Of a DNA stretch of 54,065 bases, positions 9,079 to 17,647 are shown in pieces. This stretch comes from Oscillospiraceae bacterium. Its GTDB lineage: Bacteria; Bacillota; Clostridia; Oscillospirales; Ruminococcaceae. The notes under the pieces are model-generated. The model ran no database searches. It was not told the DNA's origin and saw only the letters and a list, made by a program, of their open reading frames with translations. The translations under genes and the position numbers were made by a program. Position 1 is the first letter of the stretch. Every line of letters begins with the position of its first letter. The stretch is from assembly GCA_003512525.1 (NCBI GenBank), contig DOQG01000028.1, positions 1-54,065 of the forward strand, written 5' to 3'.

Positions 9079-11196
9079 TCACAGATCTATTTCAAAAAGT
9101 CTTGCGGTAAAGCATTCGGGCAGTTTTACGGAAAGCGACCTTGACAGCGGATTGAACGTATGCTTACCCTCGTCAAAAGACGGATAGATACAGCGTATCT
9201 TTGCGTTTTCCGTAGCGTATCTTATCGGGATATTACAGCAATCGCTCTTTCCCTGCCTGCGCCACACGGCAAGATAAGCTTTATCGCCCGATTTAAGTCC
9301 GAGCGTGACCCATTCATCGCCGATATGAGATAAACCTAAAGGCCAGAACGGCACGGAATTTTTGATATCGCCGCGGATATTCTTGTAGCAGTCGAGCGCT
9401 TCCTTTACAAGTGACATTCGCTCGGGGCTCAGGTTTGCAAGGTGTCCGCTCTGATGGATACGCTGTGTCATTGCATTCACCATATTGAACACGACCTCTT
9501 CCCTGTCGCCGTCTGTCAGCGGATATGACCATATAGCGCTCTGCTCGGGGCAAAGTCCTGTCGGTGCGTTTGCCGCTATCGTTGCATATCTTCTGTAATC
9601 GTCCTGGTCGCTTGTCGACTGGATCGAATAACGACTGAGCATCGCATAGTCTATTCTCATACCGCCGCTCGAGCAGTTTTCTATGATAAGTTCGGGATAA
9701 CGCGCAAACACGCCGTCAAGCCAAGCAAGATATGCCTTTTCGTGGCGCATAAGTCCCTCGCCCACGCTGTCACAGCCTACCTCTGTGCCTATTCCCGGCT
9801 CAATATTGTAGTCCATCTTGATATAGCCTACGCCATAGTCTTTTACAAGGCGGTCAATTACGCTGTCTGCATAGGCGCTGACCTCGGGGTTGGAAAAATC
9901 AAGCTGATAACGAGAACGGTCATATACTCGCTTTCCGTGGCGCATAAAGAACCACTCGTCCGGCACTTTCTTTGCCATCTCGCAGTTTATGCCCATAACC
10001 TCTATTTCAAGCCATACACCCGGTATCATACCGTATTTTCTTATCTCATCGGTGACTTTTTTCAGTCCGTTCGGGAAGCGGCGGCGGTTCTCCTGCCACT
10101 CGCCCACGCTGTCCCACCAGAAGCCGTCCGCATACCAGCCGCAGTCAATGCAATAGTACTCACAGCCTGCCTCTGCGGCAGCTTTTATAAGCGGCATTTC
10201 CTTTTCCTCTGTAGGGTCGCCCCACAGGCAATTCATATAGTCGTTGAAGATAACGGCAAGCTTTTCGTTGTCCGTATTCTTTCTGCGGATAGCTCTGCGG
10301 TATCTTGTAAGCTCGCCCATACCCTCGTCAAAGTCGCGGCATACGCCTACCGCGGCAGGAACTGATGTAAAGCTTTCGCCCGGCGCAAGATTTTTGAACC
10401 AGTGCGACTGCTGTTCGTCAGGTCCGCTGAGTGCAAGATAGAAGTGACCTCGCTGGTCGCTTATCTCCCAGTGCCACGAGCCGTTATGCTCTATCTGCCA
10501 GAAAAGTCCGTTTCCTGTTTCTGTGTTCTGAATATAGCCCATAGGCAGATATTCGTTAGTTGACCAATTGCCGATATTCGTAATGCTTATCGCCTTGCCG
10601 CAGTGCTCCCAGCCGTCTTTCTGCGACTGCGGCATACCGAGCTGTTCAAAGGTGTAGTCCTGCCACAGCATTTCCTTCTGCCACGAGTTATGCGGTATCT
10701 TTATGATAAACTTATCATCGCGGGGAAGAATACCCTCTTTTTCAAAGCCGAGATAGTTGAACGATGAAACATAGGTCAGCGTATAGGTTTCGGTAGCCGA
10801 GGTGTTTCTCACTTCCGTATAGGTGCGCACTATGCTTATTCCGTCATAGAAACGGAATGTGCTGATAACCTCTATTCCTGTCGGCTCGTCATACTGCGTT
10901 ACCTTTATAAGTCTGCCGATATTGTCACGGGTATCGGAAAAGTCCTTGTATTTCAGTCTGTAGGCAGGAGCAGTCACTATGTACTTTGTTCCGTGGCGCT
11001 CACAGGGACGGTCAAGTCCCGCAATTTCAACCTGCGCTATATCAAAGCAACCTAAATGATCCTTTTCAAACATCTCGTCCCATATGTCGTTTTCATTGAA
11101 CGGCAGAGCCGAAAAGTGCATCAGCTTTATCTGTCCGTTGTCCTCAATATCGAACACTATGTTGATACCGTTCTCGTTTATATTTATCCTTTTCAT
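9079..11196 (-). CDS. Alpha-galactosidase, glycoside hydrolase family 36
   Basis: A 705-aa GH36 retaining alpha-galactosidase, full length. An N-terminal beta-sandwich domain of about 300 aa is followed by the (beta/alpha)8 catalytic barrel. The predicted nucleophile Asp lies in YIKMDYN, and the acid/base Asp in the segment after CSSGGMRIDYAML (STSDQDDY). YYCIDCGWYADG is also typical. No signal peptide is seen, so it acts in the cytoplasm on imported raffinose-family or galactomannan oligosaccharides. The start overlaps the thioesterase stop by 4 nt with GGAGG just upstream. The nearby galE fits release of galactose into the Leloir pathway. Confidence 0.93.
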   Translation of the reverse strand: MKRININENGINIVFDIEDNGQIKLMHFSALPFNENDIWDEMFEKDHLGCFDIAQVEIAGLDRPCERHGTKYIVTAPAYRLKYKDFSDTRDNIGRLIKVTQYDEPTGIEVISTFRFYDGISIVRTYTEVRNTSATETYTLTYVSSFNYLGFEKEGILPRDDKFIIKIPHNSWQKEMLWQDYTFEQLGMPQSQKDGWEHCGKAISITNIGNWSTNEYLPMGYIQNTETGNGLFWQIEHNGSWHWEISDQRGHFYLALSGPDEQQSHWFKNLAPGESFTSVPAAVGVCRDFDEGMGELTRYRRAIRRKNTDNEKLAVIFNDYMNCLWGDPTEEKEMPLIKAAAEAGCEYYCIDCGWYADGFWWDSVGEWQENRRRFPNGLKKVTDEIRKYGMIPGVWLEIEVMGINCEMAKKVPDEWFFMRHGKRVYDRSRYQLDFSNPEVSAYADSVIDRLVKDYGVGYIKMDYNIEPGIGTEVGCDSVGEGLMRHEKAYLAWLDGVFARYPELIIENCSSGGMRIDYAMLSRYSIQSTSDQDDYRRYATIAANAPTGLCPEQSAIWSYPLTDGDREEVVFNMVNAMTQRIHQSGHLANLSPERMSLVKEALDCYKNIRGDIKNSVPFWPLGLSHIGDEWVTLGLKSGDKAYLAVWRRQGKSDCCNIPIRYATENAKIRCIYPSFDEGKHTFNPLSRSLSVKLPECFTARLFEIDL

Positions 11197-11630
11197 TCTT
11201 CCTCCTTGCGGTCGTTGAACACATCGTATACGCGTGGGTACTTGTCCTTTACCCTGATAGGCTTGAAATCGTTATTGACAAAGAAGTGACGTGTTCTGCC
11301 GGTGGCTTTCAGATCGCCGTTTTCCTTACCTTTCACTATGTAATCGATAGTCATCTTGAAGCCGTTGAACTCCGTGATCTTAAGGTCAATCAGCACAGTT
11401 TCGTCAAAGCGCACGGCGTTCTTATATGTGCATTCCGCCGAAAGCACCGGTATCATAACTCCGTCCCTTTCCATCTCGGAATAAGGGTAGCCCGCCTTTT
11501 CAAGGTAGTGTATTCTCGTTTCCTCAAACCACCTTATATAATTGGAATGGTGTATTATACCCATTCTGTCGGTTTCATAGTAGTGCGCTGTGCGCTCGTA
11601 AGGCTCTATGGGCGGTAAATCTTTTTTCAT
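11193..11630 (-). CDS. Acyl-CoA thioesterase, 4HBT/YbgC-type hotdog fold
   Basis: A 145-aa single hotdog-domain thioesterase. The signature YYETDRMGIIHHSNYIRWFE matches the YbgC/FadM/4-hydroxybenzoyl-CoA thioesterase active site, with the catalytic Asp in ETD. It should hydrolyse an acyl-CoA or acyl-ACP; the chain is not predictable. It overlaps its neighbours by 4 nt on both sides (NUDIX gene upstream, GH36 downstream), so it is co-translated. Confidence 0.88.
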   Translation of the reverse strand: MKKDLPPIEPYERTAHYYETDRMGIIHHSNYIRWFEETRIHYLEKAGYPYSEMERDGVMIPVLSAECTYKNAVRFDETVLIDLKITEFNGFKMTIDYIVKGKENGDLKATGRTRHFFVNNDFKPIRVKDKYPRVYDVFNDRKEEE

Positions 11631-12130
11631 AGCTTTTCTCCTTTTATATCTTTGAATAACAGCTTTGCGACCGAACTGTCCGCCAGTTTTTTTGCGGCAT
11701 CTGTTTCATCGAACCACTGTGCGGTTATAAGCTCATCGGAAAGCGAAAATTCGCCCTCGGGCAATTCGGCAAGAAATCCTGTCATAAGCATCGGCTTTTT
11801 ATTATAGGCATATGTTGCTGCAAGGTGTACCGAAAGCGGCTTTAAGCCAAGCTCCTCCGTGACCTCTCGTACAGCCGCCTGCTCTGCCGTTTCGCCTGTC
11901 TTTATATACCCCGATACGCAAACATATCTGTCCTCACTTATTGTACCGTCACCGCTGTGCTGACGGATAAGGGCGTATTTATCACCGCGTTTTACAAGCA
12001 CTATCACACAGTTATAGAATATATCGAACCACGGACGGTTGCAACGCTCGCAGTACGGCACATCGCCGTCATCGCCTATCGCACGTCCGATAAGCTTTGC
12101 TCCGCAGTCCGGGCAGAATGTGAATTTCAT
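11627..12130 (-). CDS. NUDIX hydrolase with N-terminal zinc ribbon (NudC-like)
   Basis: A 167-aa protein. An N-terminal zinc ribbon (CPDCG and CERC, residues about 5-30) precedes a NUDIX domain whose box is complete (G-x5-E-x7-REVTEELGL). The zinc ribbon plus NUDIX order resembles NADH pyrophosphatase NudC, but the protein is shorter and the NudC SQPWPFPxS motif is not seen, so the substrate is open. The start at 12130 is chosen because GGAG lies close upstream and the galE terminator lies at 12150-12191; longer in-frame starts would run through that terminator. Confidence 0.85.
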   Translation of the reverse strand: MKFTFCPDCGAKLIGRAIGDDGDVPYCERCNRPWFDIFYNCVIVLVKRGDKYALIRQHSGDGTISEDRYVCVSGYIKTGETAEQAAVREVTEELGLKPLSVHLAATYAYNKKPMLMTGFLAELPEGEFSLSDELITAQWFDETDAAKKLADSSVAKLLFKDIKGEKL

Positions 12131-12149
12131 ATTATCTCCGTTCATCATA

Positions 12150-12191
12150 AGAAAAGCCGCACGGCACAGCCTATGCGCCGAGCGGCTTTTT
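12150..12191 (-). terminator. Terminator after galE (bidirectional shape)
   Basis: The stem AAAAGCCGC-a-CGGC pairs with GCCG-a-GCGGCTTTT and has T-rich tails on both strands. It lies between the galE stop and the NUDIX start. No clear promoter is seen between them, so the downstream genes may depend on readthrough. Confidence 0.7.
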
Positions 12192-12233
12192 TGTGTATAT
12201 CCGTTCGTTATATTATCGTCTGAAACAGAGCAT

Positions 12234-13232
12234 TTATGAGTTTGCCTTGATATAGTTCCAGCTGTCGCGGCACATCTGCTCAAGACCTCTCTTTGCAGTC
12301 CAGCCGAGCTTCTTCTTAGCGAGAGCGGGATTGGAATAGCAAGCGGCGGCATCACCGGGACGTCTGCCGGTTATTACATAAGGAACTTTTACCTTGTTTA
12401 CCTTTTCAAATGCATTGATTATTTCAAGCACAGAATAGCCCTTGCCCGTGCCGAGATTGTATGCGGGACAGCCTGTATGAGCTCTTGCAGCCTTTATCGC
12501 AGCAACGTGACCAAGTGCTAAGTCTACAACATGAATGTAATCTCTTACGCAAGTGCCGTCCGGTGTAGGATAGTCGTTGCCGAATACACTCAGCGTTGCC
12601 ATCTTGCCTGCCGCTGTGCGGAGGATAAGGGGCATAAGGTTGTTCGGTATGCCGTTGGGATCTTCACCGAGCTTGCCGCTCTCATGCGCACCGATAGGAT
12701 TGAAATAACGTAAAAGTATAATACTCCACTGATCATCGGAAGCATACAGCTCTCTGCACATATTCTCTATCATAAGCTTTGTAGAGCCGTAAGGATTGAT
12801 CGCGCTTAATGGGAAGTCCTCGGTCACAGGTACTTTATCGGGTATGCCGTAAACTGTAGCGCTTGAGCTGAATACAAGCTTCTTACAGCCGTACTTCTGC
12901 ATTGTTTCGATAAGCGCAAGAGTTGAATTGATATTGTTCTCATAGTACATTATAGGCTTTACACAGCTTTCACCTACCGCCTTGTAGCCAGCAAAATGTA
13001 TTACTTCCGTTATAAAGTTCTCTCTGAAGATCCTGTCGAGCGCTTCTCTGTCGCAGCAGTCGTTCTCATAAAATCTGAAATCTCTGCCTGTTATCTCCTT
13101 TATTGCCTCAATAGCCTTGGGCTTTGAGTTGTAGAAGTTGTCTATCACAATAATATCTTCGCCTGCGTTAAGAAGCTCCACGCAAGTGTGCGAGCCGATA
13201 TATCCTGCTCCGCCTGTTACTAAAACTGCCAT
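12234..13232 (-). CDS. galE: UDP-glucose 4-epimerase
   Basis: A 332-aa extended short-chain dehydrogenase. The NAD-binding motif is VTGGAGYIGSHTC at the N terminus and the catalytic YxxxK is YGSTK. The GalE segments HFAGYKAVGES and the C-terminal WTAKRGL are present. It interconverts UDP-galactose and UDP-glucose in the Leloir pathway and supplies UDP-galactose for envelope glycans. The start at 13232 has AAAGGA upstream; the longer reading from 13271 lacks one. It is transcribed from the 13323-13351 promoter, divergently from the zinc-ribbon trio. Confidence 0.96.
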   Translation of the reverse strand: MAVLVTGGAGYIGSHTCVELLNAGEDIIVIDNFYNSKPKAIEAIKEITGRDFRFYENDCCDREALDRIFRENFITEVIHFAGYKAVGESCVKPIMYYENNINSTLALIETMQKYGCKKLVFSSSATVYGIPDKVPVTEDFPLSAINPYGSTKLMIENMCRELYASDDQWSIILLRYFNPIGAHESGKLGEDPNGIPNNLMPLILRTAAGKMATLSVFGNDYPTPDGTCVRDYIHVVDLALGHVAAIKAARAHTGCPAYNLGTGKGYSVLEIINAFEKVNKVKVPYVITGRRPGDAAACYSNPALAKKKLGWTAKRGLEQMCRDSWNYIKANS

Positions 13233-13322
13233 AATAATATTCCTTTCCACGGTACGCGCTACACCGTTCAAAAAACGGTGTCCTCCTGTATTTGATAATG
13301 TCGCACCGATTTGCTAATATTT

Positions 13323-13351
13323 ATTATATATCCAACTGTAACGAATGTCAA
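13323..13351 (-). promoter_or_regulatory. galE promoter
   Basis: On the minus strand TTGACA (13346-13351), 17 bp, and TATAAT (13323-13328): perfect consensus. The -35 box is only 13 bp from the -35 box of the divergent plus-strand promoter. Confidence 0.82.
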
Positions 13352-13364
13352 TATTTTTTCCCGA

Positions 13365-13393
13365 TTGACAATTGCCGCATAATGTGGTAAAAT
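13365..13393 (+). promoter_or_regulatory. Promoter of the membrane zinc-ribbon trio
   Basis: TTGACA (13365-13370), 17 bp, TAAAAT (13388-13393), about 90 bp upstream of the first gene. It lies back-to-back with the galE promoter. Confidence 0.78.
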
Positions 13394-13483
13394 CACATTA
13401 AGGTAAGCTTTTACAGTAAATAACAAGGCTTCACCGCAAACAAAAAGAAAAAAGTTTTACAAAAATTTTTCAGGAGGTAGCGC

Positions 13484-14134
13484 ATGAACAAATTATTATC
13501 GGCATCACGTCTGCTCGAGCTTTACACAGATAATTCAGACGGCTATCAGAGCACTGCGGATAAACTGCTGTCCAACCTTTTTGACGGTTTTATATTTTAT
13601 GTAGCAGTTGTGGTATTCATAATATCCGTACTTGTTATAACCGCTAAGTACAGAAGAAAGCCCACTCTCGGAAAGAGAAAATCACTTACCGCAACAACAG
13701 TACTGCTGACAGTCTTTGACTCACTTCTGCTTTTATTCAAAGTAGACTTTTTCAGACTGCTGTGCAATCCTTACGACTATTTCACAAGCTATAATTTCTC
13801 TTCCTTCACGCCCGGCACAAGTGAATACGCCATATATGTTTCGTACTATATAGTAGTTATCGCGACTGTGATAGCGGGTATTATAGTGTGCATCGTCGGA
13901 TATACCACACTGTCGGATAAAGAGCTGAAGAAAAAAGCTTTTGACAAGGCAACCGCGCTTCAGCAGCAGTACAGTCAGTATTATCAGACTCCTCCGCAGG
14001 GTATGCAGCAGCCTCAGTACAACACTTGGCAGTGCAACGTATGCGGTATGGTAAACAAGGATATAGGCGGAGATTTCTGTTCACAGTGCGGCGCTAAGAA
14101 AAACGTGCCCTCAGGAAACCCAAACGGTCAGTAA
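13484..14134 (+). CDS. Membrane protein with C-terminal zinc ribbon (paralog 1)
   Basis: A 216-aa protein. Hydrophobic segments lie at about 36-54, 68-86 and 115-142, followed by a Gln/Tyr-rich linker and a C-terminal zinc ribbon (CNVCG and CSQCG). The ribosome site AGGAGG is 7 nt upstream. It is the first of three co-transcribed genes with the same plan and shared segments such as a basic KRxxxTA/KRTG stretch before a membrane helix. The ribbon is probably cytoplasmic. The function is unknown; the architecture is common among uncharacterised clostridial membrane proteins. Confidence 0.82.
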   Translation: MNKLLSASRLLELYTDNSDGYQSTADKLLSNLFDGFIFYVAVVVFIISVLVITAKYRRKPTLGKRKSLTATTVLLTVFDSLLLLFKVDFFRLLCNPYDYFTSYNFSSFTPGTSEYAIYVSYYIVVIATVIAGIIVCIVGYTTLSDKELKKKAFDKATALQQQYSQYYQTPPQGMQQPQYNTWQCNVCGMVNKDIGGDFCSQCGAKKNVPSGNPNGQ

Positions 14135-14146
14135 GGAGGAACCCGT

Positions 14147-14650
14147 ATGCTTCATATAGGTCTTGCGATAGCGTTGCTCGTCCTGTGCGGTTCGTACAAA
14201 GATTATCCGACCCTGTCAAAGCGAACGGGCATAAAAGCTATAACTGTTATCCTTACAGTACTGACCGGAATAAAAGCAATCGCTGTACTGTTCGGTGTGA
14301 TCCCCTCATATTACGCTACGGAAAGCAGCAGCTTCTTTCCGGGTCTTTCGGTGTTCTCTTCGATGGCATTCGCAGTCACCGTGATATACTACGGCGGCGT
14401 TATCACTCTGAGTGTCATCGCCTGTATCAAGGGATACAAGTGTATGAGCAACAATGAGCTCACTTCCGCGGCTTACAGCGAACAGCAGAGAGTAAACGCC
14501 GCAAGGGCACAGCAGATATACCGCGCACAATCTGCCGCAAACGTTCAGCAGAGCTTTACGACCGAAAACACCGCATGGCAGTGCAAAAGCTGCGGCAAGT
14601 ATAACGAGTCGGATAATAAATTCTGCATATACTGCGGACACATAAGGTAA
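14147..14650 (+). CDS. Membrane protein with C-terminal zinc ribbon (paralog 2)
   Basis: A 167-aa protein starting 12 nt after paralog 1 with AAGGAGG upstream. Hydrophobic segments are at about 1-14, 24-45 and 63-90, then an Ala/Gln-rich helical linker and a zinc ribbon (CKSCG and CIYCG). The N-terminal helix with LCGSYKDYPTLSKRTG aligns with LCSKYKQTPTTSKRTG of paralog 3, showing a recent common origin. Function unknown. Confidence 0.8.
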   Translation: MLHIGLAIALLVLCGSYKDYPTLSKRTGIKAITVILTVLTGIKAIAVLFGVIPSYYATESSSFFPGLSVFSSMAFAVTVIYYGGVITLSVIACIKGYKCMSNNELTSAAYSEQQRVNAARAQQIYRAQSAANVQQSFTTENTAWQCKSCGKYNESDNKFCIYCGHIR

Positions 14651-14677
14651 GCATTATCGATAAGGAGATTTAAGGCA

Positions 14678-15385
14678 TTGATACTTATAGCATTGGCAAT
14701 AGTGGTGCTTGTACTGTGCTCAAAGTACAAGCAGACGCCTACAACAAGCAAGCGTACAGGTGTTATGACAACAACAATAATCACGGCGATACTTTCGTTC
14801 TTTGAGCTGATAAGCGTCGTGACGCTCGGCATTCTCAACGGATTTTTCGGCGGTGAAGCGTTCAGAGAGCTGATGTGGGAGGCTGTCGCAAGCGGCGATC
14901 TTGACTATGAAGGCTTTGCCACAGCGAGTGAGGCTGTAGACTTTGCGCTTTCAATGATCACAACAGGTCTTATTGTAGCTATGGTATTCTGCGTATTTAT
15001 AACCGCTTTCGGAATATTCGCGTCCGTGATAGGCTTCAAAACCATTGCCGACAAGGCGCTTACCGCAGCAGCCGCGCAGAACACGGCGGCTCAGCAGTCA
15101 TACAATATGCCGAATTATCAGAATATCAACTCATATCAGGGTGGTTACGGCTGTCAGAATGGCGGTCAGCAGCCTTATCAGAGCAACTATAACAACTATT
15201 ACGGACAGCCGCAACAGAATTATCAGACTGCTGCACAGAGCAACACAGCTCCGACAGGTCAGCCTGCAAGTAATGCGATGAATGTGACTGTTCCTCAGGA
15301 TAGCGACTGGTACTGCATATGCGGCAGTAAGAACGCACCCGGACAGAATTTCTGCTCAAACTGCGGAGCTAAAAAGCCCGGATAA
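14678..15385 (+). CDS. Membrane protein with Q/N/Y-rich linker and shortened zinc knuckle (paralog 3)
   Basis: A 235-aa protein with a TTG start at 14678; AAGGAG lies 10 nt upstream. Hydrophobic segments are at about 1-14, 25-48 and 92-125. They are followed by about 60 residues of low-complexity Gln/Asn/Tyr/Gly-rich linker and a C-terminal ribbon whose first knuckle is C-x-C-G (WYCICG) rather than the C-x2-C of paralogs 1 and 2; the second knuckle is CSNCG. The linker has prion-like composition. It is the last gene before the 15408 terminator. Function unknown. Confidence 0.8.
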   Translation: MILIALAIVVLVLCSKYKQTPTTSKRTGVMTTTIITAILSFFELISVVTLGILNGFFGGEAFRELMWEAVASGDLDYEGFATASEAVDFALSMITTGLIVAMVFCVFITAFGIFASVIGFKTIADKALTAAAAQNTAAQQSYNMPNYQNINSYQGGYGCQNGGQQPYQSNYNNYYGQPQQNYQTAAQSNTAPTGQPASNAMNVTVPQDSDWYCICGSKNAPGQNFCSNCGAKKPG

Positions 15386-15407
15386 ATACAATGACCATAT
15401 ACAGCAC

Positions 15408-15444
15408 AAAGCTCCCGTGGGTAAATGCCCGCGGGAGCTTTTAT
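15408..15444. terminator. Convergent terminator between the zinc-ribbon trio and alr
   Basis: The stem AGCTCCCG pairs with CGGGAGCT (with additional GGG/CCC inside) and is followed by TTTTATT on the plus strand. It lies between two convergent genes and probably serves both; the minus-strand T tract is poorer. Confidence 0.75.
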
Positions 15445-15464
15445 TCTCATATCATAAGGCGTAC

Positions 15465-16604
15465 TCAAATAAGTCCGTAGCGTACTACTTCCTTGACCTT
15501 TCCGTTTTCGATAACAACTCTCGGTATACGCAGTGCGACCGCGCAGGTAAGCTCATATCCGATAGTTCCGATAAGGGTTGCGTTATAGTCAACGCCGGTT
15601 TCCTCGCACTTGTCGGAATATACATAGACTATATCGCCAGTCTTGACATCAGGTACTTGGCTTACATCGACAATGGTCTGATCCATACATACCCTGCCGA
15701 CAACAGGACACAGAACGCCGTTTATCAGCATCTTTCCCTTTGAGCTGAAATCACGGAAATAACCGTCGGCATAGCCTATCGGTATAACGGCAACTGTCAT
15801 TTCCTTATCGGCGGTATATGTTCTGCCGTAGCTTATCTGAGTACCGGCAGGAATAGTTTTGATCTGTGAAACAACGGATTTTACCGTCATAACGCTTTTC
15901 ATCTCAAACGGCACTTCAAGCGGATAGTTCGGGCAGTGACCGTAGAGGATAACGCCGGCACGAACGATATCGCCGCCGAACTCGCCGTGATATACTATGC
16001 CTCCGCTGTTCTGCGAGTGGATAAGCAGTCCCTTGTCGCTTGCTATCTTCATCAGCTTTTCCTGCTGTCTGTTCGTATATTCTATATCCGACGGTTCAAA
16101 GCTGTCAGCCGCCGCAAAGTGAGTATACGCCGCTTTGCAGTCAAGCCCGGGCATAGCAAGAATTTCGAGCATTTCTTCTTCGGTGTCAATTCCGACACGG
16201 GTCATACCTGTGTTTACCTTTATGTGTACAGGAAGCTTTACGCCTTTGCTTACGGCATAATCGCTGAGCTCCTTTGCATATTGCACACTGCCCGCAGTCT
16301 GGGTAATGCCGTATTCGAGCAGTTCGTCAAAATAGTCTTCATCTGTGTAACCGAATGTCAGTACAGTGCCTGTTATCCCATGCTGACGCAGCTTTTCGCC
16401 TTCCCAGAGATTTGATACGCCGTAATATTTAACGCCAAGCTCCTGAAGCTTAAGGCATACCGCCTTATCGTCATGACCGTATGCGTTCGCCTTTACCACC
16501 GCAAGTATCTCCTTGCCCTTCGCAAGCTTTTTGATCTCATTGTAGTTATGTGTAAGCGCATCGAGGTCGATCTCAGCCCACGCACGCTTTAAAAATCTGT
16601 TCAT
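15465..16604 (-). CDS. alr: Alanine racemase
   Basis: A 379-aa fold-type III PLP enzyme. The PLP lysine is in AVVKANAYGHD near the N terminus and the catalytic tyrosine of the second half is in ISYGRTY. VGRVCMDQTIVDV is the conserved C-terminal signature. It interconverts L- and D-alanine for peptidoglycan synthesis in the cytoplasm. The ATG has AGAGG 7 nt upstream. The gene is divergent from the LCP-like gene, with overlapping promoters at 16679-16739. Confidence 0.96.
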   Translation of the reverse strand: MNRFLKRAWAEIDLDALTHNYNEIKKLAKGKEILAVVKANAYGHDDKAVCLKLQELGVKYYGVSNLWEGEKLRQHGITGTVLTFGYTDEDYFDELLEYGITQTAGSVQYAKELSDYAVSKGVKLPVHIKVNTGMTRVGIDTEEEMLEILAMPGLDCKAAYTHFAAADSFEPSDIEYTNRQQEKLMKIASDKGLLIHSQNSGGIVYHGEFGGDIVRAGVILYGHCPNYPLEVPFEMKSVMTVKSVVSQIKTIPAGTQISYGRTYTADKEMTVAVIPIGYADGYFRDFSSKGKMLINGVLCPVVGRVCMDQTIVDVSQVPDVKTGDIVYVYSDKCEETGVDYNATLIGTIGYELTCAVALRIPRVVIENGKVKEVVRYGLI

Positions 16605-16678
16605 ACTATAACCTCTTTACATAAATTAGTAACGGAAAAAGCAGCAGGAATGCAAATCCTGCGACCGAAAAATACACC

Positions 16679-16707
16679 TTGTTTTTTTTCTCATTTTGTG
16701 CTATTAT
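16679..16707 (+). promoter_or_regulatory. Promoter of the LCP-like gene
   Basis: TTGTTT (16679-16684), 17 bp, TATTAT (16702-16707). The -10 box lies 3 bp from the -10 box of the opposing alr promoter. Confidence 0.6.
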
Positions 16708-16710
16708 AGT

Positions 16711-16739
16711 ATTATACTATTTTTCTGAGTAAATTTCAA
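16711..16739 (-). promoter_or_regulatory. alr promoter
   Basis: On the minus strand TTGAAA (16734-16739), 17 bp, TATAAT (16711-16716). It overlaps the footprint of the LCP-like promoter on the other strand. A GCAGGA/TCCTGC hairpin at 16642-16661 lies in its leader. Confidence 0.68.
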
Positions 16740-16759
16740 GCCTTCGGAGGTTGATAAAA

Positions 16760-17647
16760 TTGATAAAAAGAAGAAGCAACTGGTACATTTACGCTATAAC
16801 CTTCATTATTACAGGAGTTCTTGTAGTGCTTGTATCAACTATATTGCTAAACAGCTTTTACGAGTCGCAGAAGAACGACACTACCGTAAATGTTTCACAG
16901 CAACAAGGCACTGCTTTTACCCCCGACTCGTCTTATAATTTTTCTGTTCTGCTCACTCTCTCGAACGATGCGGACACAGTTCCAGATAAATATATGACCG
17001 TGACCTACCGTGCCACAGCAAACACTTTTGTACTTATGCCGTATCTTCCCGGCACAGAGCTTAACGGCGGCACAATAAAGCAGATATGCGAGCAATCGGG
17101 TGAAACAGAAGTAGCAAAACAGCTTTCCGAAAAGACCGGACTTACAATAAACAAATACATACGATTTACAAAATCTACCCTGAGCGAGCTTTTTGATATG
17201 GTGGGAAACACAACGCTTACTATCCCGAGTGAAATAAAGTACGAGAACAAGAAGGACAACACCGTTACGGTGATAAAGCAGGGTACGCAGATCTTTACAG
17301 CCGACCAGATGTACACTTATCTTACACTTCCGGATTACGGTGTGAAGGACGAGCTTTATCCCTGCAAGGTATCTGCGACGGCTATTTCGGCATTCATCGA
17401 CCAGAACTTCATCGGAACAGGCGAAAAGACGCTTGCCGAATACATTGATTTTATAATCAATTTTACAAATACAAACATCGAGCAGGGCGACTATGACGCA
17501 AAGATAAAGGCTATTCTCTATACCCTTGCCCAGACAAGCTCGAGCATAACCGATTTCTATATACCCTACGGCGAGAAAAACGGCGATAATTACGTAATTG
17601 CCGACAACAGCTGGAAAAGCGTCAGACAATCAGCCGGAATAGAATAA
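16760..17647 (+). CDS. Membrane-anchored LCP-like (LytR-CpsA-Psr) protein lacking the arginine motif
   Basis: About 295 aa. TTG at 16760 is chosen because GGAGG ends 9 nt before it; the in-frame TTG at 16751 abuts the ribosome site. One N-terminal transmembrane helix (about 10-32) leads into an extracellular domain. Its order resembles LCP enzymes: a central LTINKYIRF segment, then LFDMVGNTTLTIP (compare the LCP lvdalGGvtv strand) and FTADQMYTYL (compare the LCP ldGeqALaY helix). The LCP SIPRDT stretch that supplies phosphate-binding arginines is replaced by VLMPYLPGTEL. A non-catalytic LCP-fold protein is therefore inferred. The pairing with divergent alr suggests a role at the cell wall. 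Confidence 0.68.
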   Translation: MIKRRSNWYIYAITFIITGVLVVLVSTILLNSFYESQKNDTTVNVSQQQGTAFTPDSSYNFSVLLTLSNDADTVPDKYMTVTYRATANTFVLMPYLPGTELNGGTIKQICEQSGETEVAKQLSEKTGLTINKYIRFTKSTLSELFDMVGNTTLTIPSEIKYENKKDNTVTVIKQGTQIFTADQMYTYLTLPDYGVKDELYPCKVSATAISAFIDQNFIGTGEKTLAEYIDFIINFTNTNIEQGDYDAKIKAILYTLAQTSSSITDFYIPYGEKNGDNYVIADNSWKSVRQSAGIE

